Shown here: piece by piece, positions 53,641 to 63,331 of the stretch | Layout: every line of letters starts with the position of its first letter | Position numbering within the stretch: position 1 is the first letter of the stretch | NCBI RefSeq assembly: GCF_050306235.1 | Contig: NZ_JBLWFH010000009.1 | Location: 107,043-171,042 of the forward strand | Length of the DNA: 64,000 nucleotides | Direction of reading: 5' to 3' | From: Glaciecola sp947496235 | GTDB lineage: Bacteria > Pseudomonadota > Gammaproteobacteria > Enterobacterales > Alteromonadaceae | Notes under the pieces: model-generated | The model's database searches: none | What the model saw: only the letters and a program-made list of their open reading frames with translations | Told to the model about the DNA's origin: nothing | Program-made: the position numbers and the translations under genes

Positions 53641-56268
53641 ATGACAAAACAGATTTCAACCTTTGTAAATGTAGGCGAACGAACCAATGTCACCGGTTCC
53701 GCCATTTTTAAACGCCTTATACTATCAGAAGACTATGAAGCGGCTTTAGATGTCGCACGTCAGCAAGTAGAAAATGGCGCGCAAATTATCGACATCAACA
53801 TGGACGAAGCCATGTTAGATTCCGAAGCTGCTATGGTAAGGTTTCTTAACCTTATTGCATCAGAGCCTGATATAAGCCGAGTCCCCATTATGTTGGATTC
53901 GTCCAAATGGACGGTTATTGAAGCCGGTTTGAAATGCGTGCAAGGCAAGGCAATTGTCAACTCTATAAGCCTAAAAGAAGGCGAAGCACCATTTAAAGAG
54001 CAAGCAAAAAAAATCAAACGCTATGGTGCTGCAACAGTTGTAATGGCGTTTGATGAAAAAGGGCAAGCTGACACTCAAGCGCGGAAATTTGAGATTTGTA
54101 AACGCAGTTACAATATTCTGGTGAATGAAATAGGCTTTCCACCAGAGGATATTATTTTCGATCCCAATATTTTTGCCGTGGCGACTGGGATTGAAGAACA
54201 CAATAACTACGCTGTCGATTTTATTGAGGCAACCCGATTAATTCGCCAAAACTTGCCTCACTGTCATGTTTCAGGCGGGCTATCCAATATTTCGTTTTCA
54301 TTTCGTGGCAATAATCCAGTGCGCGAAGCTATGCACTCGGTATTTCTTTATCATGCCATTCGTGCCGGAATGGATATGGGAATTGTGAACGCTGGTCAAT
54401 TAGAAGTATATGACGAAATTCCAGCGGAATTAAGAGAAGCCGTTGAAGACGTCATTCTTAATCGTCGTGATGACGCCACAGATCGCCTTTTAGAAATTGC
54501 GCCAAATTATCAAGGGGATGGCAAAGCTGCCCAGGTGGAAGATCTGGCTTGGCGAGAATTGCCCGTCAATAAACGCTTAGAACATGGTTTGGTCAAAGGT
54601 ATTACTGAATATATCGAGCAAGACACTGAGGAAGCCAGACTAAACGCGGAAAAACCGCTGCACGTCATCGAAGGTCCTTTGATGGACGGCATGAACGTAG
54701 TAGGGGATTTATTTGGCGAAGGTAAAATGTTCCTGCCTCAGGTGGTCAAATCTGCTCGGGTAATGAAAAAAGCTGTGGCTCATCTTCAACCTTATATTGA
54801 AGCGGGCAAAGAAGAAGGCGCCAAAGCTAACGGAAAAATCGTCATGGCAACGGTTAAAGGCGATGTACACGATATAGGTAAAAACATCGTGGGCGTGGTC
54901 TTGCAATGTAACAACTTTGAAGTCATTGATTTGGGCGTTATGGTGCCCGCAGCAAAAATTATTCAAACAGCCATTGATGAAAAAGCCGATATGATTGGTT
55001 TGTCTGGCTTAATCACACCTTCGCTTGATGAAATGGTGCATGTGGCCAGTGAGATGCAGCGTTTAGGTTTGGACTTGCCATTACTCATTGGTGGGGCGAC
55101 AACTTCAAAAGCACATACTGCGGTGAAAATCGCGCCAGCTTATGAACATCCTGTGGTCTATGTGCCAAATGCTAGCCGAGCAGTAGGCGTTTGTCAGAAA
55201 CTTATATCTGAAGATGCCAAAGCTGAATATGCAGCACAAATAGCGGTAGAATACGAAAAAGCGCGCGACCAACATGCGCGTAAAAAACCGCGTACAAAAG
55301 CGATCAGTTTTGAACAAGCACAGGAAAATAAGTTCACTTGTGATTGGACTAATTATGATGCGCCGACGCCGAATTTTACCGGCGTGAAAACAGTCTCTGT
55401 AGACTTACCAACCCTAAGAAATTACATCGACTGGACACCATTCTTCCTTACTTGGTCACTTGCCGGTAAATATCCTCGCATCTTAAATGATGAAGTAGTA
55501 GGGGAGGAGGCTCAAAAACTGTTTAAAGATGCTAATAGTATGTTGGATACCCTCATTCAATCAGCGAACTTAACAGCTAAAGCTAGAGTTGGCATTTTCC
55601 CTGCCAATAGCCAAGATGAGTCAGTCATAGTTTTTGATCCAGAAAATAGCGATAAGGAGCTATTACGTTGTCAGCATCTGCGACAACAAACTGAAAAGGC
55701 CAAAGGGTTTAACTATTGTTTAAGTGATTTTGTTAGCCCTATAGCAGTAGACAAACCCGACTACATAGGGGCTTTTGCAGTCACTGCAGGCATAGGTGAA
55801 GATGAACTTGCCCAAGAATACGAAAAGGCAGGGGATGACTACAATGCCATTATGGTCAAAGCCGTTGCCGATAGACTCGCTGAAGCCTTTGCCGAATACT
55901 TGCATGAAGTAGTGCGAAAAGAGTTGTGGGGTTATGCCAGTGACGAAGCATTTAGTAACGATGAATTAATTGGCGAGAAATATCAAGGCATTCGCCCAGC
56001 CCCTGGCTATGCTGCTTGTCCTGAGCATACTGAAAAGCAGAAAATATGGGATTTATTGGACGTTGAAAATACTATCGGCATGAAGTTAACCGAATCTTAT
56101 GCCATGTGGCCGGCAGCTTCTGTATCAGGTTGGTATTTCTCGCACCCAGAATCAAGATATTTTGCTGTAGCTAAAATTCAACAAGATCAATTAGACGATT
56201 ATGCGAAACGCAAAAACTGGTCTTTAGAAGAAGCTCAAAAGTGGCTAATGCCTAATTTGCAAGACTAA
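53641..56268 (+). CDS. metH: Methionine synthase, folate/cobalamin/reactivation subunit (C-terminal MetH part)
   Basis: The 875-residue protein holds the remaining MetH modules: the pterin-binding barrel (FVNVGERTNVTGSAIFKRLI ... INMDEAML), the cobalamin domain with DVHDIG and axial ligand H410 (equivalent to E. coli H759, exactly 349 residues less), SGLITPSLDEMV and GGATTSKAHTAVKI, and the AdoMet reactivation domain (GIRPAPGYAACPEHTEK; AASVSGWYFSHPESRYFAV). With the preceding ORF the total is 1224 residues, close to the 1227 of E. coli MetH. It has a clean ATG, so it looks like a genuine two-subunit enzyme rather than a random frameshift. Confidence 0.94.
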   Translation: MTKQISTFVNVGERTNVTGSAIFKRLILSEDYEAALDVARQQVENGAQIIDINMDEAMLDSEAAMVRFLNLIASEPDISRVPIMLDSSKWTVIEAGLKCVQGKAIVNSISLKEGEAPFKEQAKKIKRYGAATVVMAFDEKGQADTQARKFEICKRSYNILVNEIGFPPEDIIFDPNIFAVATGIEEHNNYAVDFIEATRLIRQNLPHCHVSGGLSNISFSFRGNNPVREAMHSVFLYHAIRAGMDMGIVNAGQLEVYDEIPAELREAVEDVILNRRDDATDRLLEIAPNYQGDGKAAQVEDLAWRELPVNKRLEHGLVKGITEYIEQDTEEARLNAEKPLHVIEGPLMDGMNVVGDLFGEGKMFLPQVVKSARVMKKAVAHLQPYIEAGKEEGAKANGKIVMATVKGDVHDIGKNIVGVVLQCNNFEVIDLGVMVPAAKIIQTAIDEKADMIGLSGLITPSLDEMVHVASEMQRLGLDLPLLIGGATTSKAHTAVKIAPAYEHPVVYVPNASRAVGVCQKLISEDAKAEYAAQIAVEYEKARDQHARKKPRTKAISFEQAQENKFTCDWTNYDAPTPNFTGVKTVSVDLPTLRNYIDWTPFFLTWSLAGKYPRILNDEVVGEEAQKLFKDANSMLDTLIQSANLTAKARVGIFPANSQDESVIVFDPENSDKELLRCQHLRQQTEKAKGFNYCLSDFVSPIAVDKPDYIGAFAVTAGIGEDELAQEYEKAGDDYNAIMVKAVADRLAEAFAEYLHEVVRKELWGYASDEAFSNDELIGEKYQGIRPAPGYAACPEHTEKQKIWDLLDVENTIGMKLTESYAMWPAASVSGWYFSHPESRYFAVAKIQQDQLDDYAKRKNWSLEEAQKWLMPNLQD

Positions 56269-56272
56269 TAAC

Positions 56273-56298
56273 AAAGGGGCCTATAAGCCCCTTTTTTT
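56273..56298 (+). terminator. Terminator after metH
   Basis: AAAGGGGC-CTATAA-GCCCCTTT, a perfect 8-bp stem with a T run, ends the metA-metH operon just before the converging peptidase gene. Confidence 0.9.
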
Positions 56299-56313
56299 AG
56301 GTTGCAAATTTGC

Positions 56314-58401
56314 TTACCAAATACGCACTCTATCTTCAGGCGCAAGATATAAGGCATCACCTGGTTGAACATCAAACGCTTCATACCATGCATCGTGGTT
56401 ACGTGGTGCTAGAGCTCGATATTGACCAGGACTGTGGGTACCTGCTCTTAATTGATTTAGCATACTTTCTTCGGTACGTTTTTCACGCCACACTTGTGCC
56501 CATGCTAAGAAGAAACGTTGGTCGCCTGTTAATCCATCAATCACTGGCGCTTCTTTGCCGTTAAGGCTTAATTTATAAGCATGGTAAGCCATGGCCAATC
56601 CGCCAACGTCACCAATGTTTTCACCTAAGCTGTTAGCGCCATTTACATGGTTGCCTTCAATTGGCTCGTAAGCACTGTATTGATCAATAAGTTGTTGGGT
56701 TTTGGTTTCAAAAGCAGCACGGTCTTCATCTGTCCACCAGTTAGTTTGAATACCATGAGCATCAGACTTAGAACCTTGGTCATCAAATCCGTGTCCCATT
56801 TCATGTCCAATAACAGCACCAGTTGCGCCGTAGTTTACAGCAGGATCGGCATTAGGATCGAAAAATGGCGGTTGTAATATCGCCGCTGGGAATACAATTT
56901 CATTATAAGAAGAATTGTAGTAGGCGTTTACAGTTTGTGGCGTCATAAACCAGTCGTCTTTATTGGTTGGTTTGGTTTCTTCTTCTACAGATTTTGCTCT
57001 AAAGAATTTGCGTAGAGATTGCACATTACCCATTAAGTCATGTTCGGATAAGGTTAAACCCTCATAGGATTCCCATTCATCTGGGTAGCCTATTTTAGGA
57101 TTAAACGCTTGTAATTTAGCTTGAGCATTTACTTTAGTCTCTTCGCCCATCCAATCTAAATCTTTGATTCTTTGTCCAAGCGCAGTGCGTAGATTTTCCA
57201 CCAATTCACTCATTTGTTGTTTGGATGATTCAGGGAAATATTCTTCTACATAGGTTTTACCAATGGCGAAACCCAACGATTGTGTGCTTGACATTGCATT
57301 GACTGCACGAATTTCTCTAGGGCGAGGTTCTTGCTGACCATTTAAGGTTTTGCCGTAAAAATCAAAGTTAGTTTGCAATATTTCTTGAGATAAAATAGAA
57401 GCATTGTCGCTGATTAAGTGATATTTCAGGTAATTTTTCCAGGTCGACAAAGGCTGTTCGTTAATCAATGCAATTAATTGTTTCACTGGCTCTGGATGAT
57501 TAACGTTTAAATCTTGAGCTGCATAACCTGTGGCGGTAAAAAAGGTATCCCAATCGAAATTAGGATATTCACTTGCTAGGTCATTTCTAGCAATTGGATT
57601 TAACGTCAGATCACGGTTCCTTCTTTTTTCTCGCGGCCACAAAATTTCAGCGATTTTGGTTTCTAACGCAACAATCTCTTGAGCGACTTCCGAAGGATTT
57701 TCAATGCTTAAATATCCCAACATAGCTGCAATATTTTCTTGGTAAGCTGCTCTAATATTCTCGAAGCGTTCACCTTCTTGCAGGTAATATGAACGATCGG
57801 GCAGTCCTAGCCCTGTTGCACTTATAGATAACTGATATTTATCTGGATTTTTGCGGTCAATTGATAGGCCTGCAGCTATTGGAGAATTAGTGTTTAACAA
57901 CCAATTTGAACCAAAAACCTTAGCAAGTTCACTTTGATTACTAATAGCATTAATTGTATCCACCATAGGTTGAAGAGGTGTGACACCTTTTTCATTCAAC
58001 AACTCGGTGTTCATATAAGATTGATAATAGGCATTTATCAACTGTTGTTCTTCGGTTTTATTCTCAACGGAAGCGACTTTTTCAACGATTTCTTTTACTC
58101 TTTCGTCACTTAGATCACGTAATTTGTCAAATGCGCCAAATCGCGTTTTATCTGATGGCATTTCAAAATTGTCGTACCAAGTGCCACTCGCATAACCGAA
58201 GAAGTCATCACCAGGTTTGATATTGGTGTTTCTGGCGCTCAATTCAACGCCGAAACTGCCCAGTTCAGGTTTGCCTTTAGTGGTTTCAACACTAGCTTGT
58301 TGTTCAGTTGAAACTTGTTGAGTAGTTGAATTTTCTGGCTGAGAGCAAGCCGATAGGGCCAAGATTGGCGACAAGGCCAATACAATTAGTTTTAATTTCA
58401 T
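56314..58401 (-). CDS. M13-family zinc metallopeptidase, lipoprotein
   Basis: This is a neprilysin/PepO-like oligopeptidase expected in the periplasm or outer membrane. The 695-residue protein has a lipoprotein signal (MKLKLIVLALSPILALSAC, lipobox LSAC), an M13 N-terminal helical domain (about 60-440) and the catalytic domain with HEMGH (AVIGHEMGHGFDDQGSKSD) near residue 545, the third-ligand motif NSLGENIGDVGGLAMAY, and the invariant C-terminal Trp (EDRVRIW). Length is normal for M13 enzymes. It converges on metH and stands alone. Confidence 0.94.
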   Translation of the reverse strand: MKLKLIVLALSPILALSACSQPENSTTQQVSTEQQASVETTKGKPELGSFGVELSARNTNIKPGDDFFGYASGTWYDNFEMPSDKTRFGAFDKLRDLSDERVKEIVEKVASVENKTEEQQLINAYYQSYMNTELLNEKGVTPLQPMVDTINAISNQSELAKVFGSNWLLNTNSPIAAGLSIDRKNPDKYQLSISATGLGLPDRSYYLQEGERFENIRAAYQENIAAMLGYLSIENPSEVAQEIVALETKIAEILWPREKRRNRDLTLNPIARNDLASEYPNFDWDTFFTATGYAAQDLNVNHPEPVKQLIALINEQPLSTWKNYLKYHLISDNASILSQEILQTNFDFYGKTLNGQQEPRPREIRAVNAMSSTQSLGFAIGKTYVEEYFPESSKQQMSELVENLRTALGQRIKDLDWMGEETKVNAQAKLQAFNPKIGYPDEWESYEGLTLSEHDLMGNVQSLRKFFRAKSVEEETKPTNKDDWFMTPQTVNAYYNSSYNEIVFPAAILQPPFFDPNADPAVNYGATGAVIGHEMGHGFDDQGSKSDAHGIQTNWWTDEDRAAFETKTQQLIDQYSAYEPIEGNHVNGANSLGENIGDVGGLAMAYHAYKLSLNGKEAPVIDGLTGDQRFFLAWAQVWREKRTEESMLNQLRAGTHSPGQYRALAPRNHDAWYEAFDVQPGDALYLAPEDRVRIW

Positions 58402-58742
58402 TAATATACTTCCGTCGATTTTTATTATTGTAAAGCCAAATTATCTAACGAAGTGGAGACTATGCCAATACTGGAAACACGTTTTGTAACAAAATTAACT
58501 GAATTTTACAGCTGTCTAGCACGCCTAATCGGCGAGCCAACTGAACGAATAACGTCAATATGAGGGCCTGTAATACAGTGTGAATTTATTAGTAAATTTT
58601 CAGTACTGCATTTTCCTTGACCATTTTCTAAACAATACTCAAATTGGGTTTGCGTTTTTATTGGTTTAGTTACGCAGTTTAGGGAAACTGTTTCCAATCC
58701 CACCTTGATTTAAGCGGTTACACGTTAAATAGCAATTGATAT
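58402..58742. other. Intergenic region between GNAT and M13 peptidase genes
   Basis: This 341-bp stretch separates two minus-strand genes and should hold the peptidase promoter. It contains one possible small ORF (listed separately). No clear terminator, promoter or repeat was recognised. Confidence 0.5.
58506..58703 (-). CDS. Possible small hypothetical protein
   Basis: A 65-residue frame starts at GTG 58703 with weak ribosome-binding context and contains four cysteines (for example FEYCLENGQGKC and NSHCITGPHID). No signal peptide, membrane segment or known domain was recognised. It lies in the gap between the GNAT and M13 genes in the same direction. It may be a chance frame. Confidence 0.3.
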   Translation of the reverse strand: MGLETVSLNCVTKPIKTQTQFEYCLENGQGKCSTENLLINSHCITGPHIDVIRSVGSPIRRARQL

Positions 58743-59918
58743 CTATTCAAGTTTAAATGGAAGCAATTGCTGTGTTTCTTCATAATATTGCAGCATATGA
58801 GGAGCTTCTCTTTCCGTAAAATCTTTTACTGCATCATCAAACGCAGGATGACGCATTTTATGCATGGAGTAACAAAGTGTCGGGCGAAAACCCCGGGCAA
58901 TCTTGTGTTCACCTTGAGTCCCGGGGTTAAAGTATTGAAGACCTTTTTCAATAGTAAATTCAATGCCTTGATAATAACAGCATTCAAAATGCAATTGAGA
59001 GATATCCTCTAGCGCCCCCCAATATCTGCCGTAAAGATGAGTGTTATCAAAAAAGAATAAAGCACCGGCTACCGTTTTATGGTTTTTGAATGCCATTACC
59101 AGCATTATGTGATCTCGCATGTTAGTTACCAAACCTTTAAAAAACGCTTCGGTTAGATAACCCGTATGACCTGAACGTTTTAAATAAGTCGCTTGATAGC
59201 ACAAGTAAAAATCATCCATTAATTCCGGTGTGATTTCTTTTCCACTGAAACGTTTTATGTTTACTCCAGTGCTTACTGCTTCATTGCGCTCTTTGCGAAT
59301 GGATTTGCGTTTACGAGATTTTAGATCATCTAGAAAATTATCAAAGCAGCCATAGTCTTGATTGTTAAAAACAAACTGTACATTTAACCGCGTATGGAAG
59401 TCATGTTGGGAAAAAATTTGCCGCTGGTTTTCAGGTATAAATAAAGCATGAAAAGAGCTGTGAATTGGCTCCATTTCAAGCCAATGTTGAGATAAAAGGT
59501 TTACCAAATCCTCTTCGGTTAGATTGGATTGTGGTTTTAGCAACATTTTATTCAGGGTTACAGGCGTAAATGGAATAGCGCAAAGTAATTTCGGGTAATA
59601 TTCCAAACCATGTTGGTGATAAGCGTTTGCCCATGCATGGTCGAAAACATATTCGCCATAACTGTGGTATTTTTCATAACAAGGAATCAATGCAATTAAC
59701 GACTGGTTCTGCCATATGCCGAAATGGTTAGGTTGCCAGCCAGTTTCGCCACCTACGCTTTGGCTTTTTTCTAAAAGTTCTAGAAATGTCAGGTTTACAA
59801 AAGGATCTTGAGCGGGTAATAGATTACTGGCGTCTGGCACTTGTTCCAGAAGTTGTTGAATGCTTTTAAAAAGGCTAATAGAAAACAAAGCTTTAGTTGT
59901 CAAAATGGTAAAAGTCAC
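58743..59918 (-). CDS. FemAB-like GNAT family N-acetyltransferase (PF04339/DUF482)
   Basis: The 391-residue protein resembles the PF04339 family of GNAT/FemAB-like proteins. An N-terminal region (FVNLTFLELLEKSQSVGGET followed by GWQPNH) and a C-terminal acyltransferase region are visible, with KRKSIRKERNEAVSTGVNIK, LYGRYWGALEDISQLHFECC and the conserved GLQYFNPGTQGEHKIARGFR. Members have been called peptidoglycan biosynthesis/recognition proteins, but the substrate is unknown. It lies where recA would be expected ahead of recX in the E. coli-like order, in the opposite direction. Confidence 0.82.
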   Translation of the reverse strand: MTFTILTTKALFSISLFKSIQQLLEQVPDASNLLPAQDPFVNLTFLELLEKSQSVGGETGWQPNHFGIWQNQSLIALIPCYEKYHSYGEYVFDHAWANAYHQHGLEYYPKLLCAIPFTPVTLNKMLLKPQSNLTEEDLVNLLSQHWLEMEPIHSSFHALFIPENQRQIFSQHDFHTRLNVQFVFNNQDYGCFDNFLDDLKSRKRKSIRKERNEAVSTGVNIKRFSGKEITPELMDDFYLCYQATYLKRSGHTGYLTEAFFKGLVTNMRDHIMLVMAFKNHKTVAGALFFFDNTHLYGRYWGALEDISQLHFECCYYQGIEFTIEKGLQYFNPGTQGEHKIARGFRPTLCYSMHKMRHPAFDDAVKDFTEREAPHMLQYYEETQQLLPFKLE

Positions 59919-60045
59919 GCATATTTAATATCATAGAGCATAGTTCGATTGGTGTCTCGTCAAGTTTTTGCGTGTTGTCAAAAATGACCAAAGAATCTTT
60001 TAAAAGGCATCAATGAAAAAATACAAATTCTAAAACGGCTATAAA

Positions 60046-60486
60046 GTGCAGGATATCGACTATAATCAACAAACAAGACACACGATTACGCGTTTATTGG
60101 CGCGTCGAGAACATTCTTATAAAGAGTTAATGCAAAAACTCAGTGCAAAAGAGATTCCCTATGCCATTGCAGAATCAGAATTGCAGAAATTTGTCGATAA
60201 GAATATTCAGTCAGATGAAAGATTTGCTGTCGTTTTAACTCGCTCAGCCTATCACAAAGGCAAAGGTCCACAGTACATCATGCAACAATTGCAGATGCAT
60301 GATATTCAATCCATATCTTTTGCAGAATTAGATACACAAGAATATGATTGGTTTGCCCTTGCTCAACAAGTGAGAATCAAGCGATTTGGTCAAGAAATAC
60401 CCGATGATTGGACGTTAGTACAAAAACAAAAACGATTTTTGCAAACACGAGGGTTTACTATGGCACAAATAGAGGCCGCATTCTAA
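60046..60486 (+). CDS. recX: Regulatory protein RecX
   Basis: RecX binds RecA filaments and limits their extension. The 146-residue protein has the three-helix RecX repeats: HTITRLLARREHSYKELMQK, VVLTRSAYHKGKGPQYIMQQ and KQKRFLQTRGFTMAQIEAAF. The start is GTG at 60046; the frame closes with TAA five codons earlier, so no longer form exists. It keeps the recX-alaS-csrA order of E. coli, but recA is not adjacent. Confidence 0.9.
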   Translation: MQDIDYNQQTRHTITRLLARREHSYKELMQKLSAKEIPYAIAESELQKFVDKNIQSDERFAVVLTRSAYHKGKGPQYIMQQLQMHDIQSISFAELDTQEYDWFALAQQVRIKRFGQEIPDDWTLVQKQKRFLQTRGFTMAQIEAAF

Positions 60487-60570
60487 CAATCTATATTTAA
60501 AACATGTCCGCTGTGTGCTATTGTTGCGGCGGAAATTTTAGGTTCAAAAAATAACACAACAGGAAGCTCA

Positions 60571-63168
60571 ATGACACGCTCTACAGCCGATATCAGAAGC
60601 GCATTTATCGACTTTTTTGGCCGCCATCAACATAAAGCGGTGGCTAGCTCTTCTCTAGTACCTCATGATGATCCCACTTTGCTGTTTACCAACGCAGGCA
60701 TGAATCAGTTCAAAGATGTGCTGCTAGGGCTAGAAAAGCGAGATTACAATAGAGCTGTATCCTCACAGCGATGTGTACGAGCAGGTGGTAAGCATAACGA
60801 CCTAGAGAATGTTGGTTATACTGCTCGCCACCATACATTTTTTGAAATGCTGGGTAATTTTAGTTTTGGTGATTACTTTAAAAAAGAAGCTATTCATTTT
60901 GCGTGGGAATTTTTGACCGAAGAATTAAAGTTACCAAAAGAAAAATTACTGGTTACTGTTTACCATGAGGATGATGAAGCTTATGACATTTGGCACTCCC
61001 AAATCGGTATACCGGCAGAAAAAATTATTCGAATAGCGACCTCTGACAACTTTTGGTCAATGGGCGATACTGGTCCATGCGGCCCTTGCTCTGAAATTTT
61101 TTATGACCACGGAGAGCATATTTGGGGTGGTCCTCCAGGTTCACCTGAAGAAGACGGTGACAGATTTATCGAAATCTGGAATTTAGTATTCATGCAGTTT
61201 AATAAGCAAGCTGATGGTTCTATGGAACCGCTACCCAAGCCTTCTATCGATACAGGGATGGGACTTGAGCGTATCTCTGCCATTTTACAAAATGTGCATT
61301 CAAACTATGAAATCGATTTATTTCAGAGTTTAATCAAAAGTGCAGCAGATATTACTGGCGCTAAAGATCTGAATAACAAATCACTGCGCGTTATTGCTGA
61401 CCACATTCGCTCATGTAGCTTCTTGGTTGCTGATGGCGTTATGCCGTCTAATGAAGGGCGTGGTTACGTATTACGAAGAATTATCAGACGCGCAGTTAGA
61501 CACGGTTACAAACTTGGTTGTGAAGACGTATTTTTCTACAAATTGGTTGCAACCTTGGCTAATGAAATGGGAGAAGCTTATCCCGAGTTGGTCGAGCAAC
61601 AAGCGTTGATTGAAAAAGTGCTTAAATTAGAAGAAGAGCAGTTTTCTAATACTCTCGCGAGAGGGATGGGGATCCTGACGGATGCCTTGAAAGACGTTGA
61701 AGGTAAGAAAATTCCAGGGGAACTGGCGTTTAAACTCTATGACACCTATGGCTTTCCGGTTGACTTAACGAACGATGTAGCGCGAGAGCAAGGCTTTGAA
61801 GTTGATCAAGAAGGCTTCGAAGCTGCGATGCAAAAGCAGCGTGAAATGGCGCAAGCAGCGGGTAAATTTGGTACTGATTACAATAGTTTGTTACGTACGG
61901 AAATAAGCACAGAATTCTCTGGCTATGACAGTGTGACGGGTGCGACAAAAATCTCTGAAATTTTTGTGAATGGAAAACCTGTAGAAAAAGTGTCTAATCA
62001 AGAGGCAACCCTGATTTTTACTAAAACACCATTTTATGCCGAATCCGGTGGTCAAGTTGGTGATACAGGAAGAATTATTGGGCGTAATGGCAATGGCGTC
62101 GTAAAAGACACACAAAAGTCGGGTAATGCATTTGCACATACCTGTGAAGTAACTGGAACACTTGCTACCGGTGATGAAGTCTCGTTAGAAGTCAATAGTG
62201 CTAGAAGGGAAGCTATAAAATTAAATCACAGTGCAACGCATCTTTTACATGCAGCTCTGCGTAACATCCTTGGTGACCATGTAAATCAGAAAGGTTCTTT
62301 GGTTGATGCTGAAAAACTACGATTTGACTTTTCTCATTTTGAAAGTATTAGCAGTGAACAGCTTACTGCTATTGAAAATGCAGTAAATGCCCAAATAAGA
62401 GCAAACCATCCGCTAAAAACCAAAATGATGAAATTAGATGAAGCGAAAGCTTCAGGTGCTATGGCATTGTTTGGTGAAAAATATGACGATGATGTGCGTG
62501 TTGTAAGTATGGGAGAATTTTCTACCGAACTTTGTGGCGGCACACACGTATCGAGTACAGGTGATATTGGTTTATTTAAAATAGTATCTGAAAGCGGAAT
62601 ATCTGCAGGCGTACGCAGAATTGAAGCGGTTACCGGTCAGGTAGCGCTCGATTACATGCATAAAGATGCTGATTTGTTATTTGCAGTTGCAAACTTGGTG
62701 AAAGCTGACAAGCGTTCGTTAGTTTCGAAACTTCAGCAACAAATACAAACCACTAAGCAGTTAGAAAAAGAATTGGACACTATCAAGCAAAAACTCGCTG
62801 GCCAGAAGTCAAAAGGCTTGTTAGACCAAGTGGTCGAGATTAATGGGGTAAAATTGCTCGCGACCGAACTAGATGGAGTGGAGCCTAAGGCGTTACGAAG
62901 CATCCTTGACGATTTAAAAAATCAAATTGGTTCAGGTGTAATCGCTTTAGGTCTTAAAAATGGACAAAAAGTAAACTTGATAGTAGGTGTAACAAACGAT
63001 TTGACGTCCAAAGTGAAAGCAGGGGAATTGGTAAATCATTTGGCTACTCAAGTTGGCGGTAAAGGTGGTGGGCGTCCTGATATGGCGCAAGCTGGTGGAT
63101 CTCAGACTGAAAAATTACATCAAGCGATAGCAAGTGCGAGCGATTGGCTCAAAGACTGCTTGAACTAA
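60571..63168 (+). CDS. alaS: Alanine-tRNA ligase
   Basis: AlaRS charges tRNA-Ala and edits Ser/Gly mischarging. The 865-residue protein has the class II core (RSAFIDFFGRHQHKAVASSS; RCVRAGGKHNDLENVGYTAR), the editing domain with zinc ligands in NHSATHLLHAAL and CGGTH, and the C-Ala domain ending near GGKGGGRPDMAQAGGS. Length is normal. AGGAAG precedes the ATG. It sits between recX and csrA. Confidence 0.97.
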   Translation: MTRSTADIRSAFIDFFGRHQHKAVASSSLVPHDDPTLLFTNAGMNQFKDVLLGLEKRDYNRAVSSQRCVRAGGKHNDLENVGYTARHHTFFEMLGNFSFGDYFKKEAIHFAWEFLTEELKLPKEKLLVTVYHEDDEAYDIWHSQIGIPAEKIIRIATSDNFWSMGDTGPCGPCSEIFYDHGEHIWGGPPGSPEEDGDRFIEIWNLVFMQFNKQADGSMEPLPKPSIDTGMGLERISAILQNVHSNYEIDLFQSLIKSAADITGAKDLNNKSLRVIADHIRSCSFLVADGVMPSNEGRGYVLRRIIRRAVRHGYKLGCEDVFFYKLVATLANEMGEAYPELVEQQALIEKVLKLEEEQFSNTLARGMGILTDALKDVEGKKIPGELAFKLYDTYGFPVDLTNDVAREQGFEVDQEGFEAAMQKQREMAQAAGKFGTDYNSLLRTEISTEFSGYDSVTGATKISEIFVNGKPVEKVSNQEATLIFTKTPFYAESGGQVGDTGRIIGRNGNGVVKDTQKSGNAFAHTCEVTGTLATGDEVSLEVNSARREAIKLNHSATHLLHAALRNILGDHVNQKGSLVDAEKLRFDFSHFESISSEQLTAIENAVNAQIRANHPLKTKMMKLDEAKASGAMALFGEKYDDDVRVVSMGEFSTELCGGTHVSSTGDIGLFKIVSESGISAGVRRIEAVTGQVALDYMHKDADLLFAVANLVKADKRSLVSKLQQQIQTTKQLEKELDTIKQKLAGQKSKGLLDQVVEINGVKLLATELDGVEPKALRSILDDLKNQIGSGVIALGLKNGQKVNLIVGVTNDLTSKVKAGELVNHLATQVGGKGGGRPDMAQAGGSQTEKLHQAIASASDWLKDCLN

Positions 63169-63252
63169 AGTATAATATTTGTGTGTTATCTTTTTGACAG
63201 ATAATGCATATAAGTTCTTTTTACATGGCTTAGATTGGCGAAAACTGCCACC

Positions 63253-63282
63253 TTGAATTATAGTTTATGTAAAGTGTATAGA
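63253..63282 (+). promoter_or_regulatory. Candidate csrA promoter
   Basis: TTGAAT (63253-63258) and TATAGA (63277-63282) with an 18-base spacer lie 50 bases before the csrA start, in the 163-bp gap after alaS. A perfect TTGACA at 63194-63199 lacks a good -10. Confidence 0.4.
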
Positions 63283-63331
63283 GATAGGCCATGCAGTATT
63301 GAAAAATGGTCTTTGATAAGGAGTTAATTAA

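Noticed and set aside
53612..53645. metH split as a simple frameshift or programmed frameshift
   Set aside because: The first ORF ends at the natural domain boundary, the second has its own ATG, no residues are lost and there is no slippery run at the junction.
63194..63222. TTGACA at 63194 as the csrA promoter -35
   Set aside because: No acceptable -10 is found 16-18 bases downstream; a better-spaced pair lies at 63253-63282.
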